DNA from: Bacillota bacterium
GTDB lineage: Bacteria > Bacillota > Clostridia > Acetivibrionales > DSM-27016
Length of the DNA stretch: 64,000 bases
Direction: 5' to 3'
Assembly: GCA_023390115.1 (NCBI GenBank)
Contig: JAEWDM010000016.1
Span: 62,001-126,000 of the forward strand
Shown here in pieces: positions 15,651-25,513 of this stretch. The first letter of the stretch is position 1; each line of letters starts with the position of its first letter. A program made the translations under genes and the position numbers. Below the pieces are notes generated by a model. The model was not told the DNA's origin and made no database searches. It worked only from the letters and a program-made list of their open reading frames with translations.

Positions 15651-16955
15651 ATGAAGGGGAGAGCATGGCATAATTATGACGTGGTAGTGGTGGGAGGAGG
15701 GCCTTCGGGAACTGCTGCTGCAATTGCCGCTTCCAGAATGGGAGCAAAAACGCTTGTGGTCGAACAGCAGGGGTGCCTTGGCGGGATGGCTTCCTCGGGG
15801 ATGGTGGTCCCGCACTTTGAAGCTCACAGATGCGGAATTTCCCTCGAAATTACGGAAAGAATGACAAGCTTGGGGGCATGGGCTACACATAACTGGGAGA
15901 CCTCTTACGACCCGGAAATATGGAAGATAGTAACGGAGCACATGCTTATGGAGGCGGGAGGGGATATTCTTTACCATACTTTTTTTACGGATGTATCTAA
16001 AAGCGGCGACAGTATTGAATATATTACTGCCGCCAATAAAAGCGGCATGATGGAAATCCGGGGCAGGTATTTTATAGACTGCACAGGCGACGGAGATGTT
16101 GCTTTTAAGGCGGGAGTGCCTTTTGAAAAGGGAAGCCCTCAAACGGGAAAAATGCAGCCCATGACGATGATGTTCAGGCTTGATAATGTGGAATATGAGC
16201 AGCAGGACGAAAATCAGCTCTATAACGATGTGCGGGAAGCCTGTGATAAATCGGGTTCAGAGTTTAATTTGCCGTATAACCGTCCCTGGGTAATAAATTT
16301 GCCGGCAAGGGGACATGCCGTACTGATGCTCACGCATATATACGGTGCGGATGCCACTGATGCCGTGGATTTAACCAGAGCGGAAATCGAGGGAAGGCGT
16401 CAGGCTCTTGAGGCGTGGACCTTTTTGAAGCAATATGTAAAGGGCTTTGAAAAATCCAATTTAGTATGCACCGCATCCCATGTGGGGATTAGAGAAACCA
16501 GGCGTTTTAAGGGTGAGTATGTCTTAGCTGGCGGCGATATAAAAAATGCAAAGCGGTTTGAGGATGTTATTGCTTTATCGAGATTTCCCATAGATATTCA
16601 TGAAACGGATAAAAATGGGCAGATTAATCTTCCTCTCGAAAGGGATTATGAAATTCCCTACAGGTCGCTGCTGCCGTTGGGGTGTAAAAATCTTTTGCTT
16701 TCGGGGAGGAATATTTCGGGGACACATGAGGCCCATGCATCCTACAGGGTGAAGGGTACCGCAATGGCAATAGGACAGGCGGGAGGCACGGCTGCGGCTC
16801 TTGCTGCCGGAGAGGGGGTTGCTCTTAGGGATATACCGGTAAAAAGGCTTCAGGAAATTCTTCAGGCAGACATGGTTAATCTGGGAAGGGATGGAGATAT
16901 TAATTCCGTTGAGATACGGAACTTTCCTGAAGGCTGCCGGCTTATGGGTAAATAA
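15651..16955 (+). CDS. FAD-dependent oxidoreductase
   Basis: This 434-residue flavoprotein has the Rossmann motif VVGGGPSGTAAAIAASRMGAK at about residues 12-32, then GCLGGMASSGM, and the C-terminal FAD contact GTAMAIGQAGGTAAALAA. It belongs to the FAD-dependent oxidoreductase group often found in sugar clusters of Clostridia and Bacteroidetes. I take the ATG at 15651, with AAAGGGG about 10 bases upstream, over the TTG just before it. The position between a two-component system and an ABC importer suggests oxidation of the imported sugar or sugar acid; this is inference. Confidence 0.87.
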   Translation: MKGRAWHNYDVVVVGGGPSGTAAAIAASRMGAKTLVVEQQGCLGGMASSGMVVPHFEAHRCGISLEITERMTSLGAWATHNWETSYDPEIWKIVTEHMLMEAGGDILYHTFFTDVSKSGDSIEYITAANKSGMMEIRGRYFIDCTGDGDVAFKAGVPFEKGSPQTGKMQPMTMMFRLDNVEYEQQDENQLYNDVREACDKSGSEFNLPYNRPWVINLPARGHAVLMLTHIYGADATDAVDLTRAEIEGRRQALEAWTFLKQYVKGFEKSNLVCTASHVGIRETRRFKGEYVLAGGDIKNAKRFEDVIALSRFPIDIHETDKNGQINLPLERDYEIPYRSLLPLGCKNLLLSGRNISGTHEAHASYRVKGTAMAIGQAGGTAAALAAGEGVALRDIPVKRLQEILQADMVNLGRDGDINSVEIRNFPEGCRLMGK

Positions 16956-17017
16956 AAATATATATGCATTGATAAAGTGAAAGCCATAAATAAACCTAAA
17001 AGGAGATGAGCTTAAAA

Positions 17018-18376
17018 ATGAAACCATTATTAAAGGTATTTTGCATGATTCTTATAGCCTCACTTTTGCTGTCGGCGTTAATTGGCTGTTCGTCGGGTGA
17101 AAACGCTCAGACCGGGACAAATACCGGAAGCGGCGACAGCGTGAGCAGTCCCGTGACAATTAAGATATGGGGAGGAGTTCCCGAGGATATGGGGCCTCTG
17201 GACCTGGTTGAGGCCTTTAATGAAAAGAATACTGATATTAAGCTTGAGTATTACAGATATGTAAATGACGAGCAGGGGAATTTGAAGCTGGACACCTCCT
17301 TAATGGCAGGAGAGGATATCGATGCCTATTTCTCGTATTGGGACGAGCTGATAGTGAAAAGGGTGGACGCCGGAATGGCCGAGGATCTTACTCCTTACAT
17401 GGAGCAGGACGGGTTTAATATGGAGGAGAATTATGGAGACGCATATTTTAAATATAAGGATACGGTATATGCTATTCCTACGGCTGAGGAATTGATTTTC
17501 ATATACTGCAATAAAAAGATGTTTGATGATGCCGGTATACCCATTCCTGCCGATTGGACCATGGAGGAATACAGGGATATTACAAAAAGATTGACAAAAG
17601 AGGTTAACGGCAATAAGGTATATGGCGGAGGCGCGAATGAATGGGAAAATGTCTGGAAAAATCTTTTTCATACACAGCTTTTAGGCCCCAACTCCTTCTA
17701 TAAGCAGGACGGAACCTCCAATTTCGATAATAAGGCTTTTAAAGATTCACTTCAGTTTATGAAGGATATTATGACTGTTGACAATTCCCATATGTCGCTG
17801 ATTGAGGTGCAAAGCTCAAAGCTCACGCCTTATGGAGAGTTTCTCAATCAGAAGACCGCCACGGTGGCGGTTAGTGCATGGATTACCAGAAATATTAAGG
17901 ATACGGAGAAGTATCCCCATGATTTTGTAACGGCTCTGGCTCCGTTCCCTGCTCTTGAAAAAGGAAAGCCCGACTACGGATGGGCCGGCCTTAATAATTA
18001 CCTTATGATGAATAAAAACAGTAAAAATAAAGAGGCCGCATGGCAGGCTATAAAATTCTGGGGTACCGAGGGACAGCTCTACATGTGCAAGGCAGGAAAG
18101 GTTCCCTCCTGGAAAAAAATCGATCAGGAGGAAGCCATGAAGGCGATGCTGGGAGACAATCCCGAAGAGCTGTTTGATGTCGATTCTTATAAGAGAACGA
18201 TATTCCAGAATCAATCCAAACGCTTTGTAAATACTGAAACCATAGCATACCCCGAGATAGTGAAGGTGTGGAAGGAAGAGACTGAAAAGGTAATAGGGGC
18301 AAATAAGGATATTGATCAGGCTCTGAGCGATGTCAAGAAAAGAGCCGACGAAATAATTGCAAACGCCAGAAGGTAG
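17018..18376 (+). CDS. Sugar ABC transporter substrate-binding lipoprotein
   Basis: This 452-residue lipoprotein has a signal peptide ending in ALIGCSS, with Cys the likely lipidated residue. The mature part is a family 1 (carbohydrate) solute-binding protein with the usual IKIWGG opening and TMEEYRDITKRL and GLNNYLMM segments. I chose the ATG at 17018 because the AGGAG at 17001-17005 touches the earlier in-frame ATG at 17006. It feeds the two permeases downstream. No ATPase gene is nearby, so a shared MsmK-type ATPase elsewhere is expected. Confidence 0.92.
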   Translation: MKPLLKVFCMILIASLLLSALIGCSSGENAQTGTNTGSGDSVSSPVTIKIWGGVPEDMGPLDLVEAFNEKNTDIKLEYYRYVNDEQGNLKLDTSLMAGEDIDAYFSYWDELIVKRVDAGMAEDLTPYMEQDGFNMEENYGDAYFKYKDTVYAIPTAEELIFIYCNKKMFDDAGIPIPADWTMEEYRDITKRLTKEVNGNKVYGGGANEWENVWKNLFHTQLLGPNSFYKQDGTSNFDNKAFKDSLQFMKDIMTVDNSHMSLIEVQSSKLTPYGEFLNQKTATVAVSAWITRNIKDTEKYPHDFVTALAPFPALEKGKPDYGWAGLNNYLMMNKNSKNKEAAWQAIKFWGTEGQLYMCKAGKVPSWKKIDQEEAMKAMLGDNPEELFDVDSYKRTIFQNQSKRFVNTETIAYPEIVKVWKEETEKVIGANKDIDQALSDVKKRADEIIANARR

Positions 18377-18422
18377 AAGGCTTTGTAAAAATATTTATAT
18401 AAGCTTGAAAACGGGTGAAATT

Positions 18423-19310
18423 ATGAAAACAAAAAATATAGAGACTATAAAAGGGTATTTATTTATAGGGCCCAACCTTGCGGGCTTTATTATACTGACG
18501 CTGCTGCCTATTATCTTTTCTCTGGTTTTATGCTTCAGCGAATGGAATATGGTGGGGGGAATAGGCGACATAAAGTTTGTCGGACTGAGAAACTTTACGG
18601 ATATGTTTAAGGATGTCTGGTTCACAGATTCCTTGAAGAACAACATTATTTTTACGTGCATATCAGTCCCGGTTTCGGTTTCAACAGCTTTGCTGATAGC
18701 CCTTCTTCTTAATAAAATGGTGTATTTGAAAAATGTTTTGCGAACGCTGTTTTTTATTCCCTATGTCACAAATGTAGTAGCGATATGCCTTGTGTGGATG
18801 ATGCTTTTCCAGCCAAGCTACGGACCGATAAACGGATTTTTGAAGGCTGTGGGAATGAGCAGCCCTCCGGGATGGCTTTCAAGCAATTACTGGGCGCTTG
18901 TGGTTATAGCAATGGTTCATATATGGATATTCACGGGATATAATATGGTAATATACCTTGCGGGGCTTCAGGGAATACCTGTAGAGCTTATGGAAGCGGC
19001 GGATATAGACGGTGCAACGGGGGCCGGGAAGTTCTTTCATATAACCCTTCCGCTGCTGTCCCCAACCACATTTTTTATACTTATAACAGGACTTATAAAC
19101 TCTTTTAAGGTATTTGCCCCTATTAACATAATGACTCAAGGGGGGCCGGGAACATCAACCACCGTACTTGTGTACCAGATCTACGTCTCAGCCTTCAGAT
19201 TTTTTAAAATGGGCTATGCTTCCGCTATTGCCTGGGTATTGTTTATTATTATATTTATTATCACATACCTCCAGTGGATTGGACAAAAGAAATGGGTCAA
19301 CTACATGTAA
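18423..19310 (+). CDS. Sugar ABC transporter permease (MalF type)
   Basis: This 295-residue protein has six membrane helices and the EAA loop ELMEAADIDGATGAGKFFHI that docks the ATPase. It opens with IKGYLFIGPNLAGF, typical of the MalF-like carbohydrate permease group. The ATG at 18423 has only a weak GGGTG ribosome site; the frame open upstream overlaps the binding-protein gene. It acts with the next permease as a heterodimer. Confidence 0.92.
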   Translation: MKTKNIETIKGYLFIGPNLAGFIILTLLPIIFSLVLCFSEWNMVGGIGDIKFVGLRNFTDMFKDVWFTDSLKNNIIFTCISVPVSVSTALLIALLLNKMVYLKNVLRTLFFIPYVTNVVAICLVWMMLFQPSYGPINGFLKAVGMSSPPGWLSSNYWALVVIAMVHIWIFTGYNMVIYLAGLQGIPVELMEAADIDGATGAGKFFHITLPLLSPTTFFILITGLINSFKVFAPINIMTQGGPGTSTTVLVYQIYVSAFRFFKMGYASAIAWVLFIIIFIITYLQWIGQKKWVNYM

Positions 19311-19337
19311 TAATGTGACGGATAGAGGTGCTTTTCA

Positions 19338-20192
19338 ATGGAACAAAATATAAAAACACAATATGCTTTGAATTCTCAGGTAATTAAAAAAATCTGCCTT
19401 ACAATTTTACTGTTCATAATTGCAATAGCCGCATTAATTCCTTTTATATATATGATATCGGGCTCTTTAAAGAGAGAAATTGACATATTTAAATACCCTG
19501 TTGAATGGATACCGTCTGTATTTAAAAACAATTATGCAGAGGTGTGGACGGGCAATTATAATTTTTATCTTTACTACTTTAACTCCATTAAGGTAACGCT
19601 GCTGTCGGTTATAGGCATATTGCTGACCAGTAGCCTGGCGGCTTACGGGTTTACTAAAATTCAATTTAAGGGAAGGGATTTGATTTTTCTGCTGTACCTG
19701 TCAACCCTTATGATACCGCAGCAGGTTATTATGGTGCCCAGATTTATACTGTTTAAATACCTGAATATTAACGATACGCACTACGCACTTATACTTCCGG
19801 GGATATTTACCGCATTTGGGGTATTCCTTTTGAGACAGTTTATGGTTTCCATTCCCAACGAGCTTTGTGAGTCTGCTAAAATTGACGGAGCAGGACATTT
19901 GAGAATCTGGCTCCAGATAATAAGCCCGCTTACGGCGTCTGCACTGGTTACACTTGCCCTTATAAGCTCTGTCTGGTCGTGGAATGATTATGAGAACCCT
20001 CTCATTTTTCTAAAAACCATAAGCCTTTATACAATTCCTCTGGGGCTTATAAGCTTTGTGGACGAGACAGGAAAGCTGTACTCCTTAATACTTGCCGCAT
20101 CGGTATCTGCAACCCTTCCCTTGATTTTGCTGTTCCTTGCGGGACAGAGGTTTTTTATAGAGGGTCTTACAAGCGGTGCCGTAAAGGGATAA
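19338..20192 (+). CDS. Sugar ABC transporter permease (MalG type)
   Basis: This 284-residue permease has six helices, the loop CESAKIDGAGHLRIWLQIISP (EAA motif) and the typical C-terminus FFIEGLTSGAVKG. GAGGTG lies seven bases before the ATG. It pairs with the upstream MalF-type permease. A strong terminator follows, so the importer operon ends here. Confidence 0.93.
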   Translation: MEQNIKTQYALNSQVIKKICLTILLFIIAIAALIPFIYMISGSLKREIDIFKYPVEWIPSVFKNNYAEVWTGNYNFYLYYFNSIKVTLLSVIGILLTSSLAAYGFTKIQFKGRDLIFLLYLSTLMIPQQVIMVPRFILFKYLNINDTHYALILPGIFTAFGVFLLRQFMVSIPNELCESAKIDGAGHLRIWLQIISPLTASALVTLALISSVWSWNDYENPLIFLKTISLYTIPLGLISFVDETGKLYSLILAASVSATLPLILLFLAGQRFFIEGLTSGAVKG

Positions 20193-20214
20193 AAGATAAT
20201 AAAACGAACACGGA

Positions 20215-20262
20215 GAATCCGGGAAATAGCCGAGAAATGGGCTGTTCCCCGGATTTTTTATT
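20215..20262 (+). terminator. Rho-independent terminator
   Basis: AATCCGGGAA-TAGCC pairs with GGGCT-GTTCCCCGGATT and is followed by TTTTTATT. It ends the binding protein-permease operon. Confidence 0.85.
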
Positions 20263-20474
20263 AAGCGGCAAAAACCATATTTCTCTATTTGCTGTTGACT
20301 GATAAGAACGGCGGGTATATAATGATGTTATAAATGCACATTGCATGTTAATATGTAACATGATTATGTATATTTATATGTGCTTTGGAAATATATCAGT
20401 AAAGAATTGCATAGGGCGCAAAATTTAGAGGCTAAAAGCATTTTAATTAAAATATGATTGTGAGGAGATAATGA

Positions 20475-21764
20475 ATGAATTTTGAATTATTGCATCCCGC
20501 TGATCAGCTTGTCATGATTATGGAGAGAATTTACCAATACGGAATGACCACAACCTCGGGAGGCAACCTGTCCATATTGGATGATGACGGAGACATATGG
20601 ATAACCCCGGGAGGAATAGACAAGGGAACGCTCACAAGGAAGGACATAATATGTGTGAAGCCCGACGGCACTATGACAGGGATTCATAAGCCTTCAATGG
20701 AGCTGCCCTTTCATGCGTCGGTGTACAGGAAAAGGCCCGACGTAAGGGCTATTATACATGCGCATCCCCCGGCTCTGGTGGCCTTTAGCATTGTCAGGCA
20801 AATACCCAATACAAGGATTGTGCCCGATGCCTATGTGGTGTGCGGAGAGGTGGGAATGGCTGAATACGACCTGCCGGGAAGCACCAAGCTGGGTGATAAG
20901 ATAGCTGCTGTGTTTGAGAAGGGCGTTAACACCGTTATGATGGAGAATCACGGCGTTGTAGTGGCACATAAGGATTTGTTCAACGCATTCAAGTCCTTTG
21001 AAACCCTTGAGTTCTGTGCAAGGCTTGAGATTGAGGCCAGTAAGCTTGGAAATATTGTGGCTCTGTCCGACAAGCATGTGGAAATGTCCAGAAACAAGCA
21101 GCAGGTGAAGCTGGACGAGTTTGTGCCCAAGATCCGCACCAGCAAGGAAAAGGAAGCCAGGAGGCAAATGTGCGATCTCATACACCGCGCATATAACCAG
21201 ACCCTTTTTACAAGCACTCAGGGGACCTTCTCACAGCGCCTTGAAGGAGACTCCTTCCTCATAACCCCATATATGAAGGACAGGAAATACATGGAGATAG
21301 AGGATATAGTGAGGATAGACAGGGGAATGTGCGAGCTGGGCAAAACACCGAGCCGATCTGTTATGCTTCATAAGATTATTTATGAGAAGCATCCTGAAAT
21401 AAACTCTGTAATAATTGCTCATCCGCCCAATATTATGGCTTTTGCCGTTACTAAGGAGGAGTTTGATTCCAGGACTATTCCCGAGAGCTACCTGCTTCTT
21501 CGGTATGTGAAGAAGATAGCCTTTGGCTCAAGCTTCATGCAGCCGCAGATGGTATCTCAGGTGATAAATGACAGGACTCCTGTGATTCTGGTGGAAAACG
21601 ATTCCGTTATTGCCACCGGGACCAGCCTGTTAAATGCCTTTGACAGGCTTGAGGTTGCGGAGTACAGTGCAAAGGCGCTTATTGCCTCTAAGAGCATAGG
21701 CAGCATAGTTGCCATAAACGATAAGCAGGTGAAGGAAATAGACAAGGCATTTAATCTTAAATAG
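20475..21764 (+). CDS. Class II aldolase/adducin family protein with two fused domains
   Basis: This 429-residue protein is an internal duplication. Domain 1 (about 1-205) has TSGGNLS, the catalytic Glu in PSMELPFH, the zinc pair HAH in AIIHAHPPALV, and a third His in ENHGVVVAHK. Domain 2 (about 225-429) has the same plan, but PSRSVMLH lacks the Glu and VIIAHPPNIM keeps only one His of the pair. Domain 2 therefore looks catalytically weak. Family members cleave or isomerise phosphorylated sugars such as fuculose-1-P and ribulose-5-P. GGAG lies about nine bases before the ATG at 20475; an ATG four bases earlier runs into a stop. It may complete the catabolic route of the upstream importer. Confidence 0.88.
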   Translation: MNFELLHPADQLVMIMERIYQYGMTTTSGGNLSILDDDGDIWITPGGIDKGTLTRKDIICVKPDGTMTGIHKPSMELPFHASVYRKRPDVRAIIHAHPPALVAFSIVRQIPNTRIVPDAYVVCGEVGMAEYDLPGSTKLGDKIAAVFEKGVNTVMMENHGVVVAHKDLFNAFKSFETLEFCARLEIEASKLGNIVALSDKHVEMSRNKQQVKLDEFVPKIRTSKEKEARRQMCDLIHRAYNQTLFTSTQGTFSQRLEGDSFLITPYMKDRKYMEIEDIVRIDRGMCELGKTPSRSVMLHKIIYEKHPEINSVIIAHPPNIMAFAVTKEEFDSRTIPESYLLLRYVKKIAFGSSFMQPQMVSQVINDRTPVILVENDSVIATGTSLLNAFDRLEVAEYSAKALIASKSIGSIVAINDKQVKEIDKAFNLK

Positions 21765-21769
21765 GAAGT

Positions 21770-21868
21770 GGGGACACTTCTCAAAAATGTTGCTCATATT
21801 ACCCGGGGCTTGGGCAGCAACGCCGCATGACATAAGTGGGCCCGACTGTTTTTTTGAGAAGTGTCCCC
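21770..21868. repeat. Palindromic REP/MITE-like element, copy A
   Basis: Perfect 18-bp terminal inverted repeats, GGGGACACTTCTCAAAAA and its complement, enclose 63 bases. The core shares GCATGACATAAGTGG with copies B and C. It lies between two convergent genes and could act as a bidirectional terminator. Confidence 0.8.
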
Positions 21869-21871
21869 ATA

Positions 21872-23479
21872 TTAGATCCCCTTTTTTTGCTTATACTCTG
21901 CGAAGGACATGCCAGAAATTTTCTTAAAGCACTTTACAAAGTAATTAGGATCGGGTATGCCCGCAAGCTGTGCAAGCTGGTAGGCCTTATAGTCCTGATC
22001 CTCCAGAAGCTTCATTGCGTTTTCTATGCGCACCTTTATAAGGTATTCGGAAAAGGAAATGCCGGTGTCTTTTTTAAAAATTCTGCTTAAGTAGCTTGAA
22101 TTTATGAAAAATTTATCCGCTACTGCTGTTAAGGTGAGGCTGTAATCGCTGAAATTTTCATCGATATAGCTTCTGATCTGGGCGACGACAGAGCTGCTTT
22201 TAGTACTGAGGGCTTCGTATATCAGGCCGCACGCTTTTTCTATAAGGCCGGTTACGGTATTTTCCACATCCGAATACCTTGGAAGACTGAAAACCTTAAG
22301 CAGCATTTCTCCAGGCAGTGATAAATCCCCGACAGGGGCTATTTTCATTTCCGAAAGCAAATCCTTGACATATATAAATATATTGAGAGCAAGAATCTTG
22401 ACTCCGTTTAAGTCGTTAATGTTTTCTCTGGCATAAGCCTTTAGTATTTTAGACGCAATATCGACAGCCTGAACGGCGGAGCCTGATTTTATAGCGAGCT
22501 TTAAATTATCGTCCAGCATATGCTGCGGTGGCCCGCCTTGCTGTGCTTCGGCTATCTGAGAGTCGGCAAAGGTTATTTCTTCGCCTGTGATATAGCATAG
22601 CTTGAGTGCGTTCAGGGCTTGACGGTACGATAGAAACACCTTGCCTATGCCATGCACAGGCATACCTATCCCGCAGGACACGGGAGCGGAAAGCTGTTCC
22701 TTGAAATACCTTACCGCGTGCTCCGAAATATCGTTTAAATATATTGAGGGATCATTGTTTAAAAGCACTATATTGTTGTATATGTCTGTAAACGCAAAGG
22801 CGCCGGACGATAAAAGGCAGGAATCCTTTATATAGCCGCAGCAGTTTTGCAGCAGCATTTGACTCTCCAGAGCGGTATATTTGCTCCTGTCAATTGCCGT
22901 ATTTATAAGCGAAACCTGATAGGTGTCATAAGCCGTGTCGAGGTTTATATCCACAAGGCTTAATTCAGCGGGCTGGAAGGAGAATTCCGGGCTGTTTGAT
23001 ATCAGATCGTTGAGCACCTTGCCCTGAAGCACGTCGATGCTGTTTTTGATATACTGGTGGGAAAGCTCAAGCCGGCTTAAGCGCAGCCTGTTTGAAATTA
23101 TGCTGTCGCCCAGTCTGGAAATGGTTTCAAAAAGCACATCCCTGTCAATGGGCTTGAGAATAAAATCCGATACGCCTATTGAAACGGCGCTCTGAGCGTA
23201 TGCAAATTCATCATGAGCCGTTAAAATGACAATGGCAATATCGCGGTGCTTTGCCTTAATGATTTTGCTAAGCTCCAGTCCGTCCATATACGGCATCTGA
23301 ATATCAGTTATAATTATATCGGGCATAAGGACCTCGGCCATATCGATAGCCTCCAGCCCGCTTGAAGCGTCACCCGCTATTTCCATATTGAGGCTTTGCC
23401 AGTCTATGCACAGCCTTAAAAGGTTTTTTATATTGCTTTCATCATCAACCAGCATGACTCTGAGCGGCCTTTTATTCAT
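21872..23479 (-). CDS. YesN-type response regulator with AraC domain
   Basis: This 535-residue regulator has a receiver domain with VDDES, the phospho-acceptor in IIITDIQMPYMDG and ILKPIDRD, and a C-terminal AraC domain (about 430-530) ending in FKKISGMSFAEYKQKKG. I chose the ATG at 23479 because GGGAGG lies eight bases upstream; 30 extra codons of open frame overlap the kinase gene. It is the partner of the kinase four bases upstream. Its target may be the ABC-GH3 operon at 27950, which would be its divergent neighbour if the repeat-bounded SEC-C gene were absent. Confidence 0.93.
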   Translation of the reverse strand: MNKRPLRVMLVDDESNIKNLLRLCIDWQSLNMEIAGDASSGLEAIDMAEVLMPDIIITDIQMPYMDGLELSKIIKAKHRDIAIVILTAHDEFAYAQSAVSIGVSDFILKPIDRDVLFETISRLGDSIISNRLRLSRLELSHQYIKNSIDVLQGKVLNDLISNSPEFSFQPAELSLVDINLDTAYDTYQVSLINTAIDRSKYTALESQMLLQNCCGYIKDSCLLSSGAFAFTDIYNNIVLLNNDPSIYLNDISEHAVRYFKEQLSAPVSCGIGMPVHGIGKVFLSYRQALNALKLCYITGEEITFADSQIAEAQQGGPPQHMLDDNLKLAIKSGSAVQAVDIASKILKAYARENINDLNGVKILALNIFIYVKDLLSEMKIAPVGDLSLPGEMLLKVFSLPRYSDVENTVTGLIEKACGLIYEALSTKSSSVVAQIRSYIDENFSDYSLTLTAVADKFFINSSYLSRIFKKDTGISFSEYLIKVRIENAMKLLEDQDYKAYQLAQLAGIPDPNYFVKCFKKISGMSFAEYKQKKGI

Positions 23480-23483
23480 TTCG

Positions 23484-25244
23484 TTAACCTCCCTGCAAAG
23501 GAATCTTAAGCGTAATTTTTGTACCGGCATATTTTTCACTTTCAACTGTATATATATCTTCCGTACCATAATGGATGCTGAGGCGGCGGATTGTACCTCT
23601 TAGGCCGAAGCTGGCCTGATTCTGCTCCAGCCTGCCGTTTGCTATGCTCTCTATTTCTGAGGAGTCCATGCCTATTCCGTCATCCTCCACGGCAATGAAA
23701 AGATGCTCCGGCGTTGCGTATGCAGAAATTTTAATAACCCCTGCGTCACCGCCGGGTCTGATTCCATGATAAATGGAGTTTTCAACCAACGGCTGCAATA
23801 TGTTTCTCAATATCTTTATTTGCATGGCATTGCCTTCAATATTGTATTCATCGGTAATCATTTCGCCGTACCTTAGCTTTTGCAGCGTCAGGTAGTTTTT
23901 CACAAGCTTTATCTCATCGGAAAGGCTTATTGTCTCTGAGCCCTTGCTGAGGCTCATCCTGTAAAAGCCCGCCAGAGCGTTCAGAGACTCATAAACGCTT
24001 GTGTTATTATTCGACAGGGCAAGGAAAGCAATGCTGTCTAAGGTATTATAGAGAAAATGGGGCTTTATCTGTTCATTCAGCATACCAAGCTCAAGCTTCA
24101 TCTTTTGCTTTTCCTCGTTAACCAGCTTTATAATAAGGTTGTTGATCTCTATAATCATCAGGTTATAATTATTTTTCAGCTCTCCTATTTCGTCATTTCC
24201 AGTGTTATAGCTCACCCTTTTAAAAACGCCGCGGGTAACTCCCTGCATGGAGTTTATAAGCTTTTTTATGGGCGAGGTTATCAGGTTTGCGGTAAACACC
24301 GAGCCAAGTATAAACAGCAGCATGGTTATTCCGATAAAAAGGATATACACTATATTCAGCGTCCTTGTGCCCTGGGACAGGTGTGAAAGGCTTGAGCAGC
24401 TTATTATTTTCCAGCCCATTTCGGCAACGTCCAGCTTATATATAAAATACCTTTTGTTATTGATGCTTACGATGCGCTCAGTATCTCCGGCCTCGGGGAA
24501 GTAGGCATTATAGGTATCATAGGAGGCGGAATTCTTTATAACCGAATTATTGTCCGCGTCTAAAATGACAAAGGAGGATAAGGGATTTGCGCCCGCTTCC
24601 TGAAGAATATCAGAAAGGCTGCTTTCAGATATATTTACAATCAGCACCCCTATGGGCATAAGGCTGTCTATGTCGTTTATAACTCTTGCGACAGAGATGA
24701 GATTTTCTCCCGAGGTTGAAAACAGGGTTTTTTCCGCGTTAATGCTGATTTTATATTTTCCTCTTAAGTCAAGAAGTTCCTTGTACATAGGCGTGTTGGT
24801 GATATCCTCTACGGTGGAAAAGGTGAGAAATTTTGTGGATCTCAGACAGGAGCCGTAAAGGTTATAAAGGTATATGGAGTCAATATTTGCAAAGGTTATA
24901 TGAGTATTGGACAATATTTCATTAACTCCTCCCGACAGCTCAATAGGCGGCTCCTGGTCTGAGAGGTATCTTCTTACAGCGGAATTGATTGTAATGATTC
25001 TTGAGATATTTCCCGCGCTCTGCACAAGGGCGTTTATATTGGAGCGTATCAGCTCCGTTGTCTGGTGGGAACGCTGTCTTATCTGGCTCGAGGTTTCTCT
25101 GTTTAGTATATTGATGTATATTATCGAGCTGATGCAAATGTAAAAAAGCATAAAGGCAGTGAATACGATGAGCATTTTATGCTTTATTGAGGAGTTCAAA
25201 AACAGTGCTTTCATACTGTCTGCGGCTTTATTAAAATAAGTCAT
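23484..25244 (-). CDS. YesM-type sensor histidine kinase
   Basis: This 586-residue kinase has membrane helices at about 20-40 and 290-315 around an extracytoplasmic sensor domain. A HAMP region follows (LITSPIKKLINSMQGVTRG), then the His_kinase motif QIKPHFLYNTL and the ATPase motifs VENSIYHG, EDDGIGM and GLRGTIRRL. The ATG at 25244 follows GGGGTG by nine bases; a GTG four codons earlier would use up that site. It forms a pair with the regulator downstream and probably senses a sugar. Confidence 0.93.
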   Translation of the reverse strand: MTYFNKAADSMKALFLNSSIKHKMLIVFTAFMLFYICISSIIYINILNRETSSQIRQRSHQTTELIRSNINALVQSAGNISRIITINSAVRRYLSDQEPPIELSGGVNEILSNTHITFANIDSIYLYNLYGSCLRSTKFLTFSTVEDITNTPMYKELLDLRGKYKISINAEKTLFSTSGENLISVARVINDIDSLMPIGVLIVNISESSLSDILQEAGANPLSSFVILDADNNSVIKNSASYDTYNAYFPEAGDTERIVSINNKRYFIYKLDVAEMGWKIISCSSLSHLSQGTRTLNIVYILFIGITMLLFILGSVFTANLITSPIKKLINSMQGVTRGVFKRVSYNTGNDEIGELKNNYNLMIIEINNLIIKLVNEEKQKMKLELGMLNEQIKPHFLYNTLDSIAFLALSNNNTSVYESLNALAGFYRMSLSKGSETISLSDEIKLVKNYLTLQKLRYGEMITDEYNIEGNAMQIKILRNILQPLVENSIYHGIRPGGDAGVIKISAYATPEHLFIAVEDDGIGMDSSEIESIANGRLEQNQASFGLRGTIRRLSIHYGTEDIYTVESEKYAGTKITLKIPLQGG

Positions 25245-25356
25245 TTGATACGTCACCCCGTTATATTTTCTATGGCAATGCTCTTAAAATATACAGCGCA
25301 ACATTTATTATACCACAGTTATGGACAAGGTACTCTAAAGAGTGAGCACTCGGGAC

Positions 25357-25487
25357 GGGGACATTCCTCAAAAAACATTAACTGTTTCGCCCAAGGTAAG
25401 CAGCGATACCGTATGACATAAGCGGACTTGCCCGCCCTTTTGCTGCTTTGGCAGGGAAGAGATGCTCGTTTTTTGAGGAATGTCCCG
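25357..25487. repeat. Palindromic REP/MITE-like element, copy B
   Basis: Perfect 18-bp inverted ends, GGGACATTCCTCAAAAAA and its complement, enclose about 95 bases. The core CCCAAGGTAAGCAGC and TATGACATAAGC, and the later TTTTGCTGCTTTGGCAGG, match copy C closely. The element can fold into one long imperfect hairpin. It lies just downstream of the SEC-C gene. Confidence 0.85.
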
Positions 25488-25513
25488 TTTTCCAATGTGA
25501 TAAACCTCTTTAA

